A DNA stretch of 31,136 bases from JBEEJZ01 sp046046915 (GTDB lineage Bacteria; Pseudomonadota; Gammaproteobacteria; Burkholderiales; Burkholderiaceae_C), in NCBI GenBank assembly GCA_046046915.1, contig JBJOIT010000031.1:1-31136 (forward strand), in the 5' to 3' direction. Shown piece after piece: positions 1-8,067 of this stretch. The notes beneath the pieces were generated by a model that did not search any database, had not been told where the DNA came from, and was given only the letters and a program-made list of their open reading frames with translations. Each line of letters starts with the position of its first letter. The first letter of the stretch is position 1. The position numbers were made by a program, and so were the translations under genes.

Positions 1-1339
1 GGTCAAGGGCGGTCTGACCGTTCTGGTCAATGGCATCCGCGCCTTCCTGCCAGGCTCGTTGGTTGACACCCGTCCTACCAAGGATCTGTCTCCGTACGAG
101 AACAAGACCCTGGAATTCAAGGTCATCAAGCTCGACCGCAAGCGCAACAACGTGGTGCTGAGCCGCCGTGCTGTGGTGGAAGCCTCCATGGGCGAAGAGC
201 GCGCCAAGCTGATGCAGACCCTGAAAGAAGGTGCTGTGGTCCAAGGCGTGGTCAAGAACATCACCGAGTACGGTGCATTTGTGGACCTGGGTGGTATCGA
301 CGGCCTGCTGCACATCACCGACATGGCATGGCGCCGTGTCCGTCACCCCTCTGAAGTGGTGCAAGCAGGTCAGGAAATCACTGCCAAGATCCTCAAGTTC
401 GACACCGAAAAGAACCGTGTGTCTCTGGGCCTCAAGCAAATGGGCGACGATCCCTGGATGGGCGTCAACCGCCGCTACCCTGCCGGCACCCGCATGTTCG
501 GCAAGATCACCAACATCGCTGACTACGGCGCGTTCGTGGAACTCGAACCCGGCATCGAAGGCCTGGTGCACGTTTCTGAAATGGACTGGACCAACAAGAA
601 CGTGGCCCCATCCAAGATCGTGTCTCTGGGTGACGAAGTCGAAGTCATGGTGCTCGAGATCGATGAAGACAAGCGCCGTATCAGCCTGGGCATGAAGCAG
701 TGCAAGGCCAACCCATGGCAAGAATTTGCGCAGAACACCAAGCGCGGCGACCGCGTGAAGGGCCCGATCAAGTCCATCACCGACTTCGGCGTGTTTGTGG
801 GTCTGGCTGCAGGTATCGACGGCCTGGTTCACCTGTCCGATCTGAGCTGGAACGAGTCCGGCGAAGTGGCTGTGCGTGAATACAAGAAGGGCCAGGAAGT
901 TGAGGCTCTGGTGTTGGCTGTCGACGTCGACCGCGAACGCATCTCCTTGGGCATCAAGCAACTTGACTCCGATCCTTTCACCACCTTCACGTCGATCAAC
1001 GACAAGGGCCAGACCGTGACCGGCAAGGTCAAGACGGTGGACGCTCGTGGCGCTGAAATCGATCTGGGTGAAGACGTTATCGGCTACCTGCGCGCCAGCG
1101 AAATCTCCCGCGACCGCGTGGAAGATGCTCGTAACGTGCTCAAGGAAGGCGACGAAGTCACCGCTGTGGTGGTCAATGTGGATCGCAAGACCCGCAACAT
1201 CCAGTTGTCGATCAAGGCCAAGGACATGGCTGACCAACAAGAAGCCATGTCTAACCTCAGCCAGCAATCGGCACGCGAAAACGCAGGCACCACCAGCCTG
1301 GGCGCCCTGTTGCGCGCCAAGCTCGACAGCAACAACTAA
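1..1339 (+). CDS. rpsA: 30S ribosomal protein S1, 3' part (5' end outside window)
   Basis: S1 is the ribosome's mRNA-binding protein and helps unwind and recruit messages at translation initiation. The reading frame is open from base 2, so the gene starts before the window; the TTG at 59 is an internal leucine codon. The visible 445 residues hold the end of one S1 domain and four complete S1 (OB-fold) repeats. Each repeat shows the pattern G-x-V-x-G-x-(I/V)-x3-x-(Y/F)-G-(A/V)-F-V followed by GL(L/V)H(I/V)(T/S/L); the fourth is more divergent, as in other S1 proteins. The protein ends AKLDSNN and a strong hairpin terminator follows. The S1 identity is secure; the missing N-terminal part cannot be judged. 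Confidence 0.98.
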   Translation, partial: VKGGLTVLVNGIRAFLPGSLVDTRPTKDLSPYENKTLEFKVIKLDRKRNNVVLSRRAVVEASMGEERAKLMQTLKEGAVVQGVVKNITEYGAFVDLGGIDGLLHITDMAWRRVRHPSEVVQAGQEITAKILKFDTEKNRVSLGLKQMGDDPWMGVNRRYPAGTRMFGKITNIADYGAFVELEPGIEGLVHVSEMDWTNKNVAPSKIVSLGDEVEVMVLEIDEDKRRISLGMKQCKANPWQEFAQNTKRGDRVKGPIKSITDFGVFVGLAAGIDGLVHLSDLSWNESGEVAVREYKKGQEVEALVLAVDVDRERISLGIKQLDSDPFTTFTSINDKGQTVTGKVKTVDARGAEIDLGEDVIGYLRASEISRDRVEDARNVLKEGDEVTAVVVNVDRKTRNIQLSIKAKDMADQQEAMSNLSQQSARENAGTTSLGALLRAKLDSNN

Positions 1340-1364
1340 GTTGCTGCGCCGGGTCTGACCCCAT

Positions 1365-1404
1365 GACCGGCGCCCCTAGGCAACTAGGGCGCCGGTCTTT
1401 TTTT
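1365..1404 (+). terminator. Intrinsic terminator between rpsA and ihfB
   Basis: GACCGGCGCCC and its complement GGGCGCCGGTC form a GC-rich stem around a short loop (the stem can extend through CTAG if one C bulges). A run of eight T follows. It lies 26 bases after the rpsA stop and only 19 bases before the ihfB start codon. Confidence 0.9.
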
Positions 1405-1423
1405 GACAGTTCATTTTTTCGCC

Positions 1424-1786
1424 ATGACCCGCTCCGATCTTGTTGAAGAACTTGCCAACCGCTTCAGTCAGCTCACCCATCGGGATGCTGAGATTGCTGT
1501 GCGGGCGATTCTGGACGCCATGAGTGAGGCACTTGTAGCAGGCCATCGCATCGAGATTCGTGGCTTCGGGAGTTTTTCGATCAGTCACCGCGCCCCTCGT
1601 ATGGGCCGAAATCCACGAAGTGGGGAAAGTGTTGCCATCCCCCAAAAGCGGGTGCCGCACTTCAAGCCAGGTAAAGCCTTGCGTGAAGCGGTGGATCAAC
1701 GAACGGCAGAACTTGCCACATCTGCGCAATCTCACGCCACGCCTCATCCAACAAGCATGACACTCCCCACAGCGAGCCATCGCTAA
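1424..1786 (+). CDS. ihfB: Integration host factor subunit beta
   Basis: IHF-beta pairs with IHF-alpha to bind and sharply bend DNA, serving recombination, replication and sigma-54 promoters. The 120-residue protein starts MTRSDLVEEL, the usual N-terminus of the family, so the ATG at 1424 was chosen over an upstream TTG at 1403. The body shows the HU/IHF fold: the signature IEIRGFGSFSISHRAPRMGRNPRSGE spread over residues 43-68, with the DNA-intercalating proline of the arm near residue 64. The tail beyond about residue 95 is longer than in E. coli and low in complexity. Position after rpsA is the conserved arrangement in Proteobacteria. No Shine-Dalgarno sequence is visible before the ATG, where there is only T-rich sequence from the terminator. 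Confidence 0.96.
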   Translation: MTRSDLVEELANRFSQLTHRDAEIAVRAILDAMSEALVAGHRIEIRGFGSFSISHRAPRMGRNPRSGESVAIPQKRVPHFKPGKALREAVDQRTAELATSAQSHATPHPTSMTLPTASHR

Positions 1787-1811
1787 AATCGGTTCGTCAC
1801 CGAGGACCCGA

Positions 1812-2117
1812 ATGAAACACCTGGTATGGGGCGTCAAGTGGCTGCTGAAAGCGGCCATTTTTTTTACCCTTTTTGCATTCGCGCTGAACAATCAGCACGA
1901 TGCCACCGTGCATTTTTTCTTTGGTACCGTCTGGCGCGCACCGCTCGTATTGGTCGTGCTCGCAGCGTTCACTGCGGGCTTGGCAGCGGGTGCACTGGCC
2001 ATGGTTCCTCGCTGGTGGCATCACCGCTCAGCAGCCAAACGTGCCCGAACAAGCGCTGCCACTCAAGCCACGACACAGGCACACACACCGGAAGTACCGC
2101 CGCACCATGGCCTTTGA
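1812..2117 (+). CDS. lapA: LapA-family inner-membrane protein (DUF1049)
   Basis: LapA is a small inner-membrane protein that works with LapB in lipopolysaccharide assembly and control of LpxC turnover. The 101-residue product has two hydrophobic segments, about residues 10-25 and 42-64, separated by the family's typical NNQHDATVHFFFG stretch. A short cytoplasmic tail rich in Ala, Thr and His follows. A GAGGA ribosome site precedes the ATG. The gene lies 25 bases after ihfB, and its end overlaps the start of lapB by 11 bases, indicating coupled translation. Family assignment rests on length, topology and neighbours. Confidence 0.9.
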   Translation: MKHLVWGVKWLLKAAIFFTLFAFALNNQHDATVHFFFGTVWRAPLVLVVLAAFTAGLAAGALAMVPRWWHHRSAAKRARTSAATQATTQAHTPEVPPHHGL

Positions 2118-3264
2118 CATGAGCTGGGTCCTGCTGGGATTGCCCCTGGCATTTGTGCTGGGCTGGATGGCGTCGCGGCTGGATCTCAGGCAACTCCGCG
2201 TTGAAAACAGAGTGGCTCCCAAAGCCTATTTCAAAGGCCTGAACTTTCTGCTCAACGAACAGCAAGATCAGGCCATTGATGCCTTTATCGAGGCCGTCCA
2301 GAACGACCCGGACACTTCGGAGCTGCACTTTGCACTAGGCAACTTGTTTCGCCGCAGGGGTGAATTTGAGCGCGCCGTGCGGGTACATGAGCACCTGCTT
2401 TCACGCGGCGACCTGAGCCTTGCCGACCGGCACCGCGCTCAGCATGCCCTGGCGCTGGACTTTCTCAAGGCGGGTTTACTCGACAGAGCAGAAGACGCGC
2501 TCCTGAAGCTTGAAGGCACTACCTATCAGAATCAGGCGCGCCTGGCACTGCTTGCCAATTACGAGCGCTCACGCGACTGGCCTAACGCGGCATTGATGGC
2601 ACACAAACTTAACGATGCTGACCAGGGGAGCTTCAGCGGCCGTTTGGCGCACTATCTTTGCGAACAGGCTGCAAGTTTGCGCGGATCTGGTGAAAGCGCC
2701 AGCGCCATGGCTGTGCTGAAGCAGGCCATAGACACCGCACCGTCCGCGCCCCGCGCCTTTCTGGCCATGGCCGAATTAAAAGCCCAGGCTGGGGACACAA
2801 CGCAGGCCTGGTCATTACTGCGTGACGCGGCCGAGCAGTCCCCACAGGCGATTGCATTGATCGCGCCGCGCTTGGCGGCTATAGCAAACACGGCAGGCAA
2901 GAAGGCAGAAACCATAGCGCTGCTCACAAGCTCTTACGAATCATCCCCCTCCCTGGACGTTCTGGATGCCATCGTGGCTCTTGAAGCCAGCGGTGCTGAT
3001 CCCGCCAACACGGCGCGCGACTGGTATGTCCGCCACCTCGAAAAAGAACCCTCTTTGGTGGCTGCGGCCAAGTGGATTGCCGGCGAGAAGCTGGAACACG
3101 AACAGTTCCACCCTCAAGTGCAGCGAGCGCTGGACCATGCCGTGAAGCCTCTTACACGCTACCGGTGCGCGGCATGTGGTTTTGAGGCCAAGCAACATTT
3201 CTGGCAATGCCCAGGCTGCCAGACTTGGGACAGTTATCCCGCCAAACGGGTAGAGGAGCTTTGA
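2107..3264 (+). CDS. lapB: Lipopolysaccharide assembly protein B (TPR, rubredoxin-like zinc ribbon)
   Basis: LapB (YciM) is a membrane-anchored TPR protein that coordinates LPS synthesis and regulates FtsH-dependent LpxC degradation. The chosen start (ATG 2107, inside the end of lapA) gives 385 residues, close to E. coli LapB at 389. Residues 7-23 form the N-terminal membrane anchor. Residues 40-340 are helical TPR repeats, for example FKGLNFLLNEQQDQAIDAF and FALGNLFRRRGEFERAV. The C-terminus carries the metal-binding knuckles YRCAAC and QCPGC, with cysteines 354, 357, 368 and 371. A longer frame begins at 1900 but would run through all of lapA and is rejected. ATG 2119 is an alternative start four codons in. 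Confidence 0.95.
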   Translation: MAFDMSWVLLGLPLAFVLGWMASRLDLRQLRVENRVAPKAYFKGLNFLLNEQQDQAIDAFIEAVQNDPDTSELHFALGNLFRRRGEFERAVRVHEHLLSRGDLSLADRHRAQHALALDFLKAGLLDRAEDALLKLEGTTYQNQARLALLANYERSRDWPNAALMAHKLNDADQGSFSGRLAHYLCEQAASLRGSGESASAMAVLKQAIDTAPSAPRAFLAMAELKAQAGDTTQAWSLLRDAAEQSPQAIALIAPRLAAIANTAGKKAETIALLTSSYESSPSLDVLDAIVALEASGADPANTARDWYVRHLEKEPSLVAAAKWIAGEKLEHEQFHPQVQRALDHAVKPLTRYRCAACGFEAKQHFWQCPGCQTWDSYPAKRVEEL

Positions 3265-3292
3265 AGATGGGTGAGATGCCAGGAGTTCGATC

Positions 3293-4315
3293 ATGACCCG
3301 CATCGTCGTGACTGGCGCGGCGGGCTTCATCGGCAGTAACCTCATCCGAGGCCTGAACGAACGGGGCATTGATGACATCATTGCCGTCGACAATCTCACC
3401 CGAGGTGAGAAGTTTCACAACCTTGCAGACCTGCGCATTGCTGACTATGTTGATGCTGGCGATTTTTACGAGGCCTTTGCTCAAGGCGCACATGGCCAGG
3501 TCGAGGCCATTTTTCATGAGGGTGCCTGCACCAACACCCTTGAAAGCAACGGTCAGCATCTCCTGAAGAACAACTACACCTTGTCAGTGGGTTTGTTTCA
3601 TGCCTGCCAAAAGCGCGGCACCCGGCTACTCTACGCCTCCAGCGCCGCCGTGTACGGCTCCTCTGGCACGCTCCGGGAATCCCCCGAGTTCGAGCGCCCG
3701 CCCAACCTTCACGGCTACGCCAAGCTGCTGGTCGATCAACGGATGCGACGGGAATGCGGTGCTGAATTCGCACGCACGCTGTCTGGCCGAATTGCGCAGG
3801 TGGTGGGTTTGCGCTACTTCGATGTCTACGGGCCGCGCGAACAACACAAGACCCAGATGGCCAGCCTGGTATTCAAGCAATTTCAGCAGCTCCAGACAGC
3901 GGGCAAAATCAGTGTGCCAGTTGGTCAGGACGCATCTGACACGGGTCAGCACCTTCGGGACTACATCAGTGTGGAAGATGTGGTCGCTGTCAACCTGTGG
4001 TTCTTTGATCGCCCTGCACACTCAGGCATCTTCAATGTCGGCAGTGGTCAGGCCCACACCATGGCCGAGCTTGCCATCTGTGTGCTCAATGCCTCACGGC
4101 GCTTTCATGGGCAGTGTGAGCTGACCTTGGCACAAGCGGTCGATGCTGGCTTGATCGAGTATGCGACGTCAAATCTTGAGGCGGATCAGACCAAGTCCCC
4201 AAAAGTCTTGCAAGCAGACTTGAGCGCCCTGCGGGCCATCGGTTGCGACCACAGCTTCACAGATCTCGACAGTGGCATACAAAAGTACGTCCGAGCGTTG
4301 ACGTCTTCCTTCTGA
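3293..4315 (+). CDS. hldD: ADP-L-glycero-D-manno-heptose 6-epimerase (variant active site)
   Basis: HldD epimerises ADP-D-glycero-D-manno-heptose at C6'' to supply heptose for the LPS inner core, in the cytoplasm with NADP. The 340-residue protein opens with the Rossmann motif TGAAGFIGSN (residues 7-16) and has LYASSAAVYG with Ser116, then RYFDVYGPREQHK with the lysine (186) matching E. coli Lys178. The usual YGYSK motif reads HGYAK here: His140 sits where E. coli has catalytic Tyr140, while Lys144 is kept. An insertion of about eight residues follows near 155-165. The start has a CAGGAG ribosome site. The neighbouring lapAB genes support an LPS role. The family call is firm, but the unusual residue leaves open a changed or lower activity. 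Confidence 0.88.
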   Translation: MTRIVVTGAAGFIGSNLIRGLNERGIDDIIAVDNLTRGEKFHNLADLRIADYVDAGDFYEAFAQGAHGQVEAIFHEGACTNTLESNGQHLLKNNYTLSVGLFHACQKRGTRLLYASSAAVYGSSGTLRESPEFERPPNLHGYAKLLVDQRMRRECGAEFARTLSGRIAQVVGLRYFDVYGPREQHKTQMASLVFKQFQQLQTAGKISVPVGQDASDTGQHLRDYISVEDVVAVNLWFFDRPAHSGIFNVGSGQAHTMAELAICVLNASRRFHGQCELTLAQAVDAGLIEYATSNLEADQTKSPKVLQADLSALRAIGCDHSFTDLDSGIQKYVRALTSSF

Positions 4316-4350
4316 GTACCCTGACGACCCATTTTTAAAGGTTCACCTCC

Positions 4351-4665
4351 ATGTTGAAAACCATCATCGCCCTTGCTTTGTCCATCAGCGCCTCCTGGGC
4401 CATTGCAGCCGTGGACCTGAACCGAGCCAGCGTGGCAGAACTCGACAGCATCAAGGGCGTGGGACCCGCCACCTCTGCTCGTATCCTCGAGGCGCGCAAG
4501 CAAGGCGCCTTCAAAAACTGGGCTGATTTCATCGAGCGGGTGCAGGGCGTGGGCGAAGGCAACGCAGCCAAGTTTTCCAAAAGTGGCGTCACCATCAATG
4601 GCCAGCCCTTCCAGCCCTCCAAACCAGGTTCATCGACCGGTAACGGACACGGCCCCAAAAAATAA
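4351..4665 (+). CDS. ComEA-like helix-hairpin-helix protein, exported
   Basis: This 104-residue protein has a signal peptide (residues 1-20, MLKTIIALALSISASWAIAA). A single helix-hairpin-helix pair follows: VDLNRASVAELDSIKGVGP and then GAFKNWADFIERVQGVGEG. This is the compact ComEA fold that binds DNA without sequence specificity in the periplasm during natural transformation. The C-terminal 20 residues are Pro/Ser/Gly rich and probably disordered. No other competence genes are nearby, so a role in DNA uptake is inferred from the family only. Confidence 0.85.
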   Translation: MLKTIIALALSISASWAIAAVDLNRASVAELDSIKGVGPATSARILEARKQGAFKNWADFIERVQGVGEGNAAKFSKSGVTINGQPFQPSKPGSSTGNGHGPKK

Positions 4666-4677
4666 ACACAGACCGAG

Positions 4678-5058
4678 ATGACCGCTGTGATGGCCATTTG
4701 CATCGGTGCCTGCCTGGGGGCACTGGCCCGTTGGGGCCTGGGACTCTGGCTCAATCCGGGTGGTCTGATCCCTTGGGGCACCCTGGCTGCCAATTTGATC
4801 GGCGGCTACTTGATTGGTGTGTCCGTGGGGGTTTTCAACGCCCTGCCCCAGCTCGACCCGGTGTGGCGGCTTGCGCTGGTCACCGGTTTTTTGGGGGCGC
4901 TGACCACTTTCTCGAGCTTCAGCGCCGAAGTGGTCAGCATGTTGATGCAGCAGCGCTACACCACCGCAATGGCCACAGCGGCCGTGCATCTGATGGGTTC
5001 ACTCGTACTCACCGCAGCGGGCCTGTGGACTGCGCGGCAGTTCGTGACGACGAGCTAA
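4678..5058 (+). CDS. crcB: Fluoride ion channel FluC/CrcB
   Basis: FluC forms dual-topology dimers in the inner membrane that let fluoride leak out of the cell. The 126-residue protein has four membrane helices and the family hallmarks: GACLGALARW near residue 10, GTLAANLIGGYLIG with Asn39 in the pore, and GFLGALTTFSSFS at 70-82 with the pore-lining phenylalanines. The start lies 12 bases after the previous stop. The gene ends 6 bases before the convergent XdhC-like gene. No fluoride riboswitch was recognised upstream. Confidence 0.95.
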   Translation: MTAVMAICIGACLGALARWGLGLWLNPGGLIPWGTLAANLIGGYLIGVSVGVFNALPQLDPVWRLALVTGFLGALTTFSSFSAEVVSMLMQQRYTTAMATAAVHLMGSLVLTAAGLWTARQFVTTS

Positions 5059-5064
5059 TAAACA

Positions 5065-6150
5065 TTAGCCGCGAGACACCCCACACACCAGTACTCCAGG
5101 ATCGTTATCGGCAATGGCCAGGTCGTTCTTGGCCTGCGCCACCCCCATGTCTCTCGGCAAAGTCACACCGTTTTTGACAGCCAGGATCTCGGCCATCACG
5201 CTCACAGCAATTTCAGATGGCATCTTGCTACCGATATAGATGCCGATCGGGCCGCGCAAACGCGCCAGCTGTTCTTCGGTCTGATCAAAGTGCTCTTTCA
5301 TGCGCTGATGGCGAGCGACGTTGTTTCTGCGGCTGCCAATGGCACCAACATAGAAAGCATCGGTGTTCAAGGCCTCCAACAGCGCTAAGTCATCTAGCTT
5401 AGGGTCGTGTGTCAATGCCACCACGCAGCTGCGACGATCTGGTCTAAAGCTGCTCACCACGTCGTCGGGCATCTCGCTGGTGAGTGTCACGCCGGGCACT
5501 GACCACGCACCTCGGTATTCCTCGCGCGGGTCACACACGGTGACGGCGAAGCCACTGAACAAAGCCATCGTGGCCAGATACTCAGTGAGCTGACCAGCGC
5601 CGATCAGGAGCATGCGGTATTCAGGCCCGAAGGTGTTGACCAGCTCGGTAGCTGACACACTGAGCTCAGCTGGCGACGCTGTCACTTTCAACTCGCAATG
5701 GCCGTCTGAAAGCCGCACCGTTCGTTGCACCAGCTGTCCGGCACCTAATCGATCCACTAGGCTGCCTAAGGCCTCAGCATCGGGGTCGTACTCAAGTAGC
5801 AGCTCCAAGGTGCCGCCACAAGGCAAGCCAAAACGGTGGGCCTCGTCGGCGGTAATGCCGTATTTAACGAAGCCCGGAGCCCCGCTGGGTATCACCTGGG
5901 GGGCGGCATGGTCGGTGGCTAAAGACGAACCTTGGGCATAGGCCTGGGTGAACCGGTAAATCAGATCGTCTTCAATGCAGCCGCCCGACACCGATCCGAC
6001 CACCGAGCCGTCCTCGCACAACGCCATGATGGAGCCCACGGGTCGTGGCGACGAACCCCAGGTGCGTACCACTGTGGCCAGCAGAGCGCGTTTGCCTGCC
6101 AGACGCCAGTCGCGCAAGGTGCGCAAGACCATCACATCCAAATTTTCCAT
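5065..6150 (-). CDS. XdhC/CoxI-family maturation factor
   Basis: XdhC-type proteins bind molybdenum cofactor and present the sulfurated form to xanthine dehydrogenase-like enzymes. The 361-residue protein has the N-terminal XdhC_CoxI domain with GSVSGGCIE (52-60) and GLPCGGT (108-114). A C-terminal Rossmann domain follows, with LLIGAGQLTEYLA near 181-193 and the conserved VALTHDPKLDD and YVGAIGSRR segments. It is the last gene of the minus-strand cox-like cluster, 27 bases after coxG, and matches the role given to CoxF/CoxI in CO dehydrogenase clusters. It probably inserts or matures the Mo cofactor of the large subunit encoded upstream. Confidence 0.92.
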   Translation of the reverse strand: MENLDVMVLRTLRDWRLAGKRALLATVVRTWGSSPRPVGSIMALCEDGSVVGSVSGGCIEDDLIYRFTQAYAQGSSLATDHAAPQVIPSGAPGFVKYGITADEAHRFGLPCGGTLELLLEYDPDAEALGSLVDRLGAGQLVQRTVRLSDGHCELKVTASPAELSVSATELVNTFGPEYRMLLIGAGQLTEYLATMALFSGFAVTVCDPREEYRGAWSVPGVTLTSEMPDDVVSSFRPDRRSCVVALTHDPKLDDLALLEALNTDAFYVGAIGSRRNNVARHQRMKEHFDQTEEQLARLRGPIGIYIGSKMPSEIAVSVMAEILAVKNGVTLPRDMGVAQAKNDLAIADNDPGVLVCGVSRG

Positions 6151-6177
6151 GCCGACTCCGCGTGTACCGGTTTTGAC

Positions 6178-6768
6178 TTAACCAAACGAGCGCATGATCC
6201 AGACGCCCACACCCAAAGTCACAGCGCCCGCCACCCACACCCAGACAGGTGTTTTTGCTGCCGGTACCGGCGCCGCAACACCGGACGAAGCCTGTGCTTC
6301 AGCGGCGGCCTGTACAGCTTCGGGGTACTGGCGCTGCATTTCCAGGTCAAAGCGCTTGAAGAAGTCTTCCGCCATGGACTTGGCCGCACCATCGATGAGG
6401 CGTTGCCCCAACTGAGCCACCTTGCCACCAACGGAAGCATGAACTGAATAGCTCAATTCGCAACCTTGTGCGTTAGGGGTGAGTTGAACCTTGGCAGTAC
6501 CCTTACCAAATCCCGCAACACCACCCTGTCCATCAAAGCCAATGGTGTAGCTGGCAGGTGCCACGATCTCGGACAAAGTGATCTTGCCGGCAAACTTGGC
6601 CGAAACCGGGCCGATTTTGAGAGCCATGCCGATGGCATACTGGTTTTCGGCGGTGGCATCGACCTTGTCGCACCCAGGGATGCAGGTTTTAAGCACTGCG
6701 GGATCGTTGAGAGCGTCCCAGGCTTGTTGCTGGGTGATGGCCAATTGACGGCTGCCTTGCATTTCCAT
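6178..6768 (-). CDS. coxG: CoxG-family SRPBCC protein with C-terminal membrane anchor
   Basis: CoxG recruits the Mo hydroxylase to the cytoplasmic membrane so electrons can reach the quinone pool; the exact role comes from other cox systems. The 196-residue protein has an SRPBCC/START-like domain over residues 1-145, beginning MEMQGSRQLAITQQQAWDAL with IPGCDKV near 34. An Ala/Gln/Pro-rich linker follows. The last 20 residues form one hydrophobic helix ending IMRSFG, a tail anchor. The ATG at 6768 has an AAGGAAAAC ribosome site; a second in-frame ATG lies two codons in. It lies 66 bases after coxE. Confidence 0.92.
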   Translation of the reverse strand: MEMQGSRQLAITQQQAWDALNDPAVLKTCIPGCDKVDATAENQYAIGMALKIGPVSAKFAGKITLSEIVAPASYTIGFDGQGGVAGFGKGTAKVQLTPNAQGCELSYSVHASVGGKVAQLGQRLIDGAAKSMAEDFFKRFDLEMQRQYPEAVQAAAEAQASSGVAAPVPAAKTPVWVWVAGAVTLGVGVWIMRSFG

Positions 6769-6834
6769 GATGTTTTCCTTTTGATAGAACGTTGAATTGA
6801 AATCAGAGTGGGATTACAGCGACGGCTCTTGGCG

Positions 6835-8067
6835 CTAACGGCGCATGAGTGCCGCCAGGCTGCTGGCCAGATCTTCCAGGCGGCTCACGTTGTGTACCGC
6901 CAGCATGCCATGGGCCTGGCGATGCAGGGCTGAGGCACCGCGCGCCAGTGGCTGGTAACCATCAAATCGAAGCAGCGGGTTAAGCCACAACAAGCGTCTG
7001 CATCGCCGGCGCAACCAAGCCAGTTCTTGCTCCAGAACCTGAGGCTCGCCAGTATCCAGCCCGTCAGTGATCATCAGCACCAGTGTGCGCCGACCAATTA
7101 GGCGGCGGCTGTGCAAATGACGCAAAGTCGTGAGGGAAGCGCCCAATTCGGTGCCCCCTGCGAAATCCTCGATGGCGCTGCTCGCAACAGCGAGCATCTC
7201 GTCGGTGTCCCCCAGGCGAAACGCAGGCGTTAAATCCGTGAGATGGGTGCCAAAGGCAAACACGTCCCTCCGGGCGCTGCCCATGGTCTGTCGGCGGGTC
7301 GCTGCATGTAAAAAAGCCAGCAATAGACGCGCGTATCGCTCCATGGACCCCGAGACATCCACCAACACCAGCAACGGCAAGGTCTGATCGCATCGGGCCA
7401 GTCGTGGCAGGCTCAGCATCTCGCCACAGTGGCGCGCGGCCTGCCGCATGACGCCTGACCAGTGCATCTGGCTGCCGCGACTACCAGGCCGGGTGCGACG
7501 AGACGGCACCTGGGGCAAGGGCAAGGGAATGTCCCTCGCCAGGCGCTCGACCAAGTGATATTCGGTGGCAGACAAGGCGTTGAAATCAGCATGCTTCAGG
7601 CGTTGCAGGCTGCTGGCCGTCATGGCGGCATCAAACTCTACCTTTTGGTCTTCCTGCTTGGGGCTGGCCTGATGGCCCAGGGCCTTGGGCGGCGACAGGG
7701 CCTCGCGTACACGAGGGCGACGTTTGCTGGGCTCGGCCTTGCCCTCGGCACTGGGTAGCAACTGCGACAGGAGCTTCTGAGCAACTTCTGGATTGCGAAA
7801 GTAGGTGTCGAACAGTTCCCGAAACACCAGACGATCTTGCTCGCGGCTGACCATCACCGCCTCCATGGCAGCACTCACGTCGGTCTTGCTGGCCAGGCCC
7901 ACCGCCAAGGCAGCTTCGGTGGCAAGGGCAATGCGTGCGCTGTCTACCCGCACACCCGCGCGGCGCAAGGCGCGTCCAAATCCAGTGATGTTGTCGGCCA
8001 GCTTGCCGGTGCGGGCATCGCCGAGCAAACTGACCCCCACGGTCGGCACTGACGGGGCTTCTGTCAC
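6835..8067 (-). CDS. coxE: CoxE-like von Willebrand factor A protein
   Basis: CoxE partners with the MoxR ATPase CoxD in maturing the metal site of CO dehydrogenase-type enzymes. With the GTG start at 8067 the protein has 410 residues. This start overlaps the coxD stop as GTGA, so translation is coupled; an upstream extension to 8220 lies inside coxD and is rejected. The C-terminal half holds a vWA domain with a complete metal-ion-dependent adhesion site: DVSGSM (237-242), GGT (304-306) and TDG (334-336). The N-terminal half is helical, with a charged linker near 105-145. The C-terminal WLNPL segment is typical of the family. Confidence 0.93.
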   Translation of the reverse strand: MTEAPSVPTVGVSLLGDARTGKLADNITGFGRALRRAGVRVDSARIALATEAALAVGLASKTDVSAAMEAVMVSREQDRLVFRELFDTYFRNPEVAQKLLSQLLPSAEGKAEPSKRRPRVREALSPPKALGHQASPKQEDQKVEFDAAMTASSLQRLKHADFNALSATEYHLVERLARDIPLPLPQVPSRRTRPGSRGSQMHWSGVMRQAARHCGEMLSLPRLARCDQTLPLLVLVDVSGSMERYARLLLAFLHAATRRQTMGSARRDVFAFGTHLTDLTPAFRLGDTDEMLAVASSAIEDFAGGTELGASLTTLRHLHSRRLIGRRTLVLMITDGLDTGEPQVLEQELAWLRRRCRRLLWLNPLLRFDGYQPLARGASALHRQAHGMLAVHNVSRLEDLASSLAALMRR

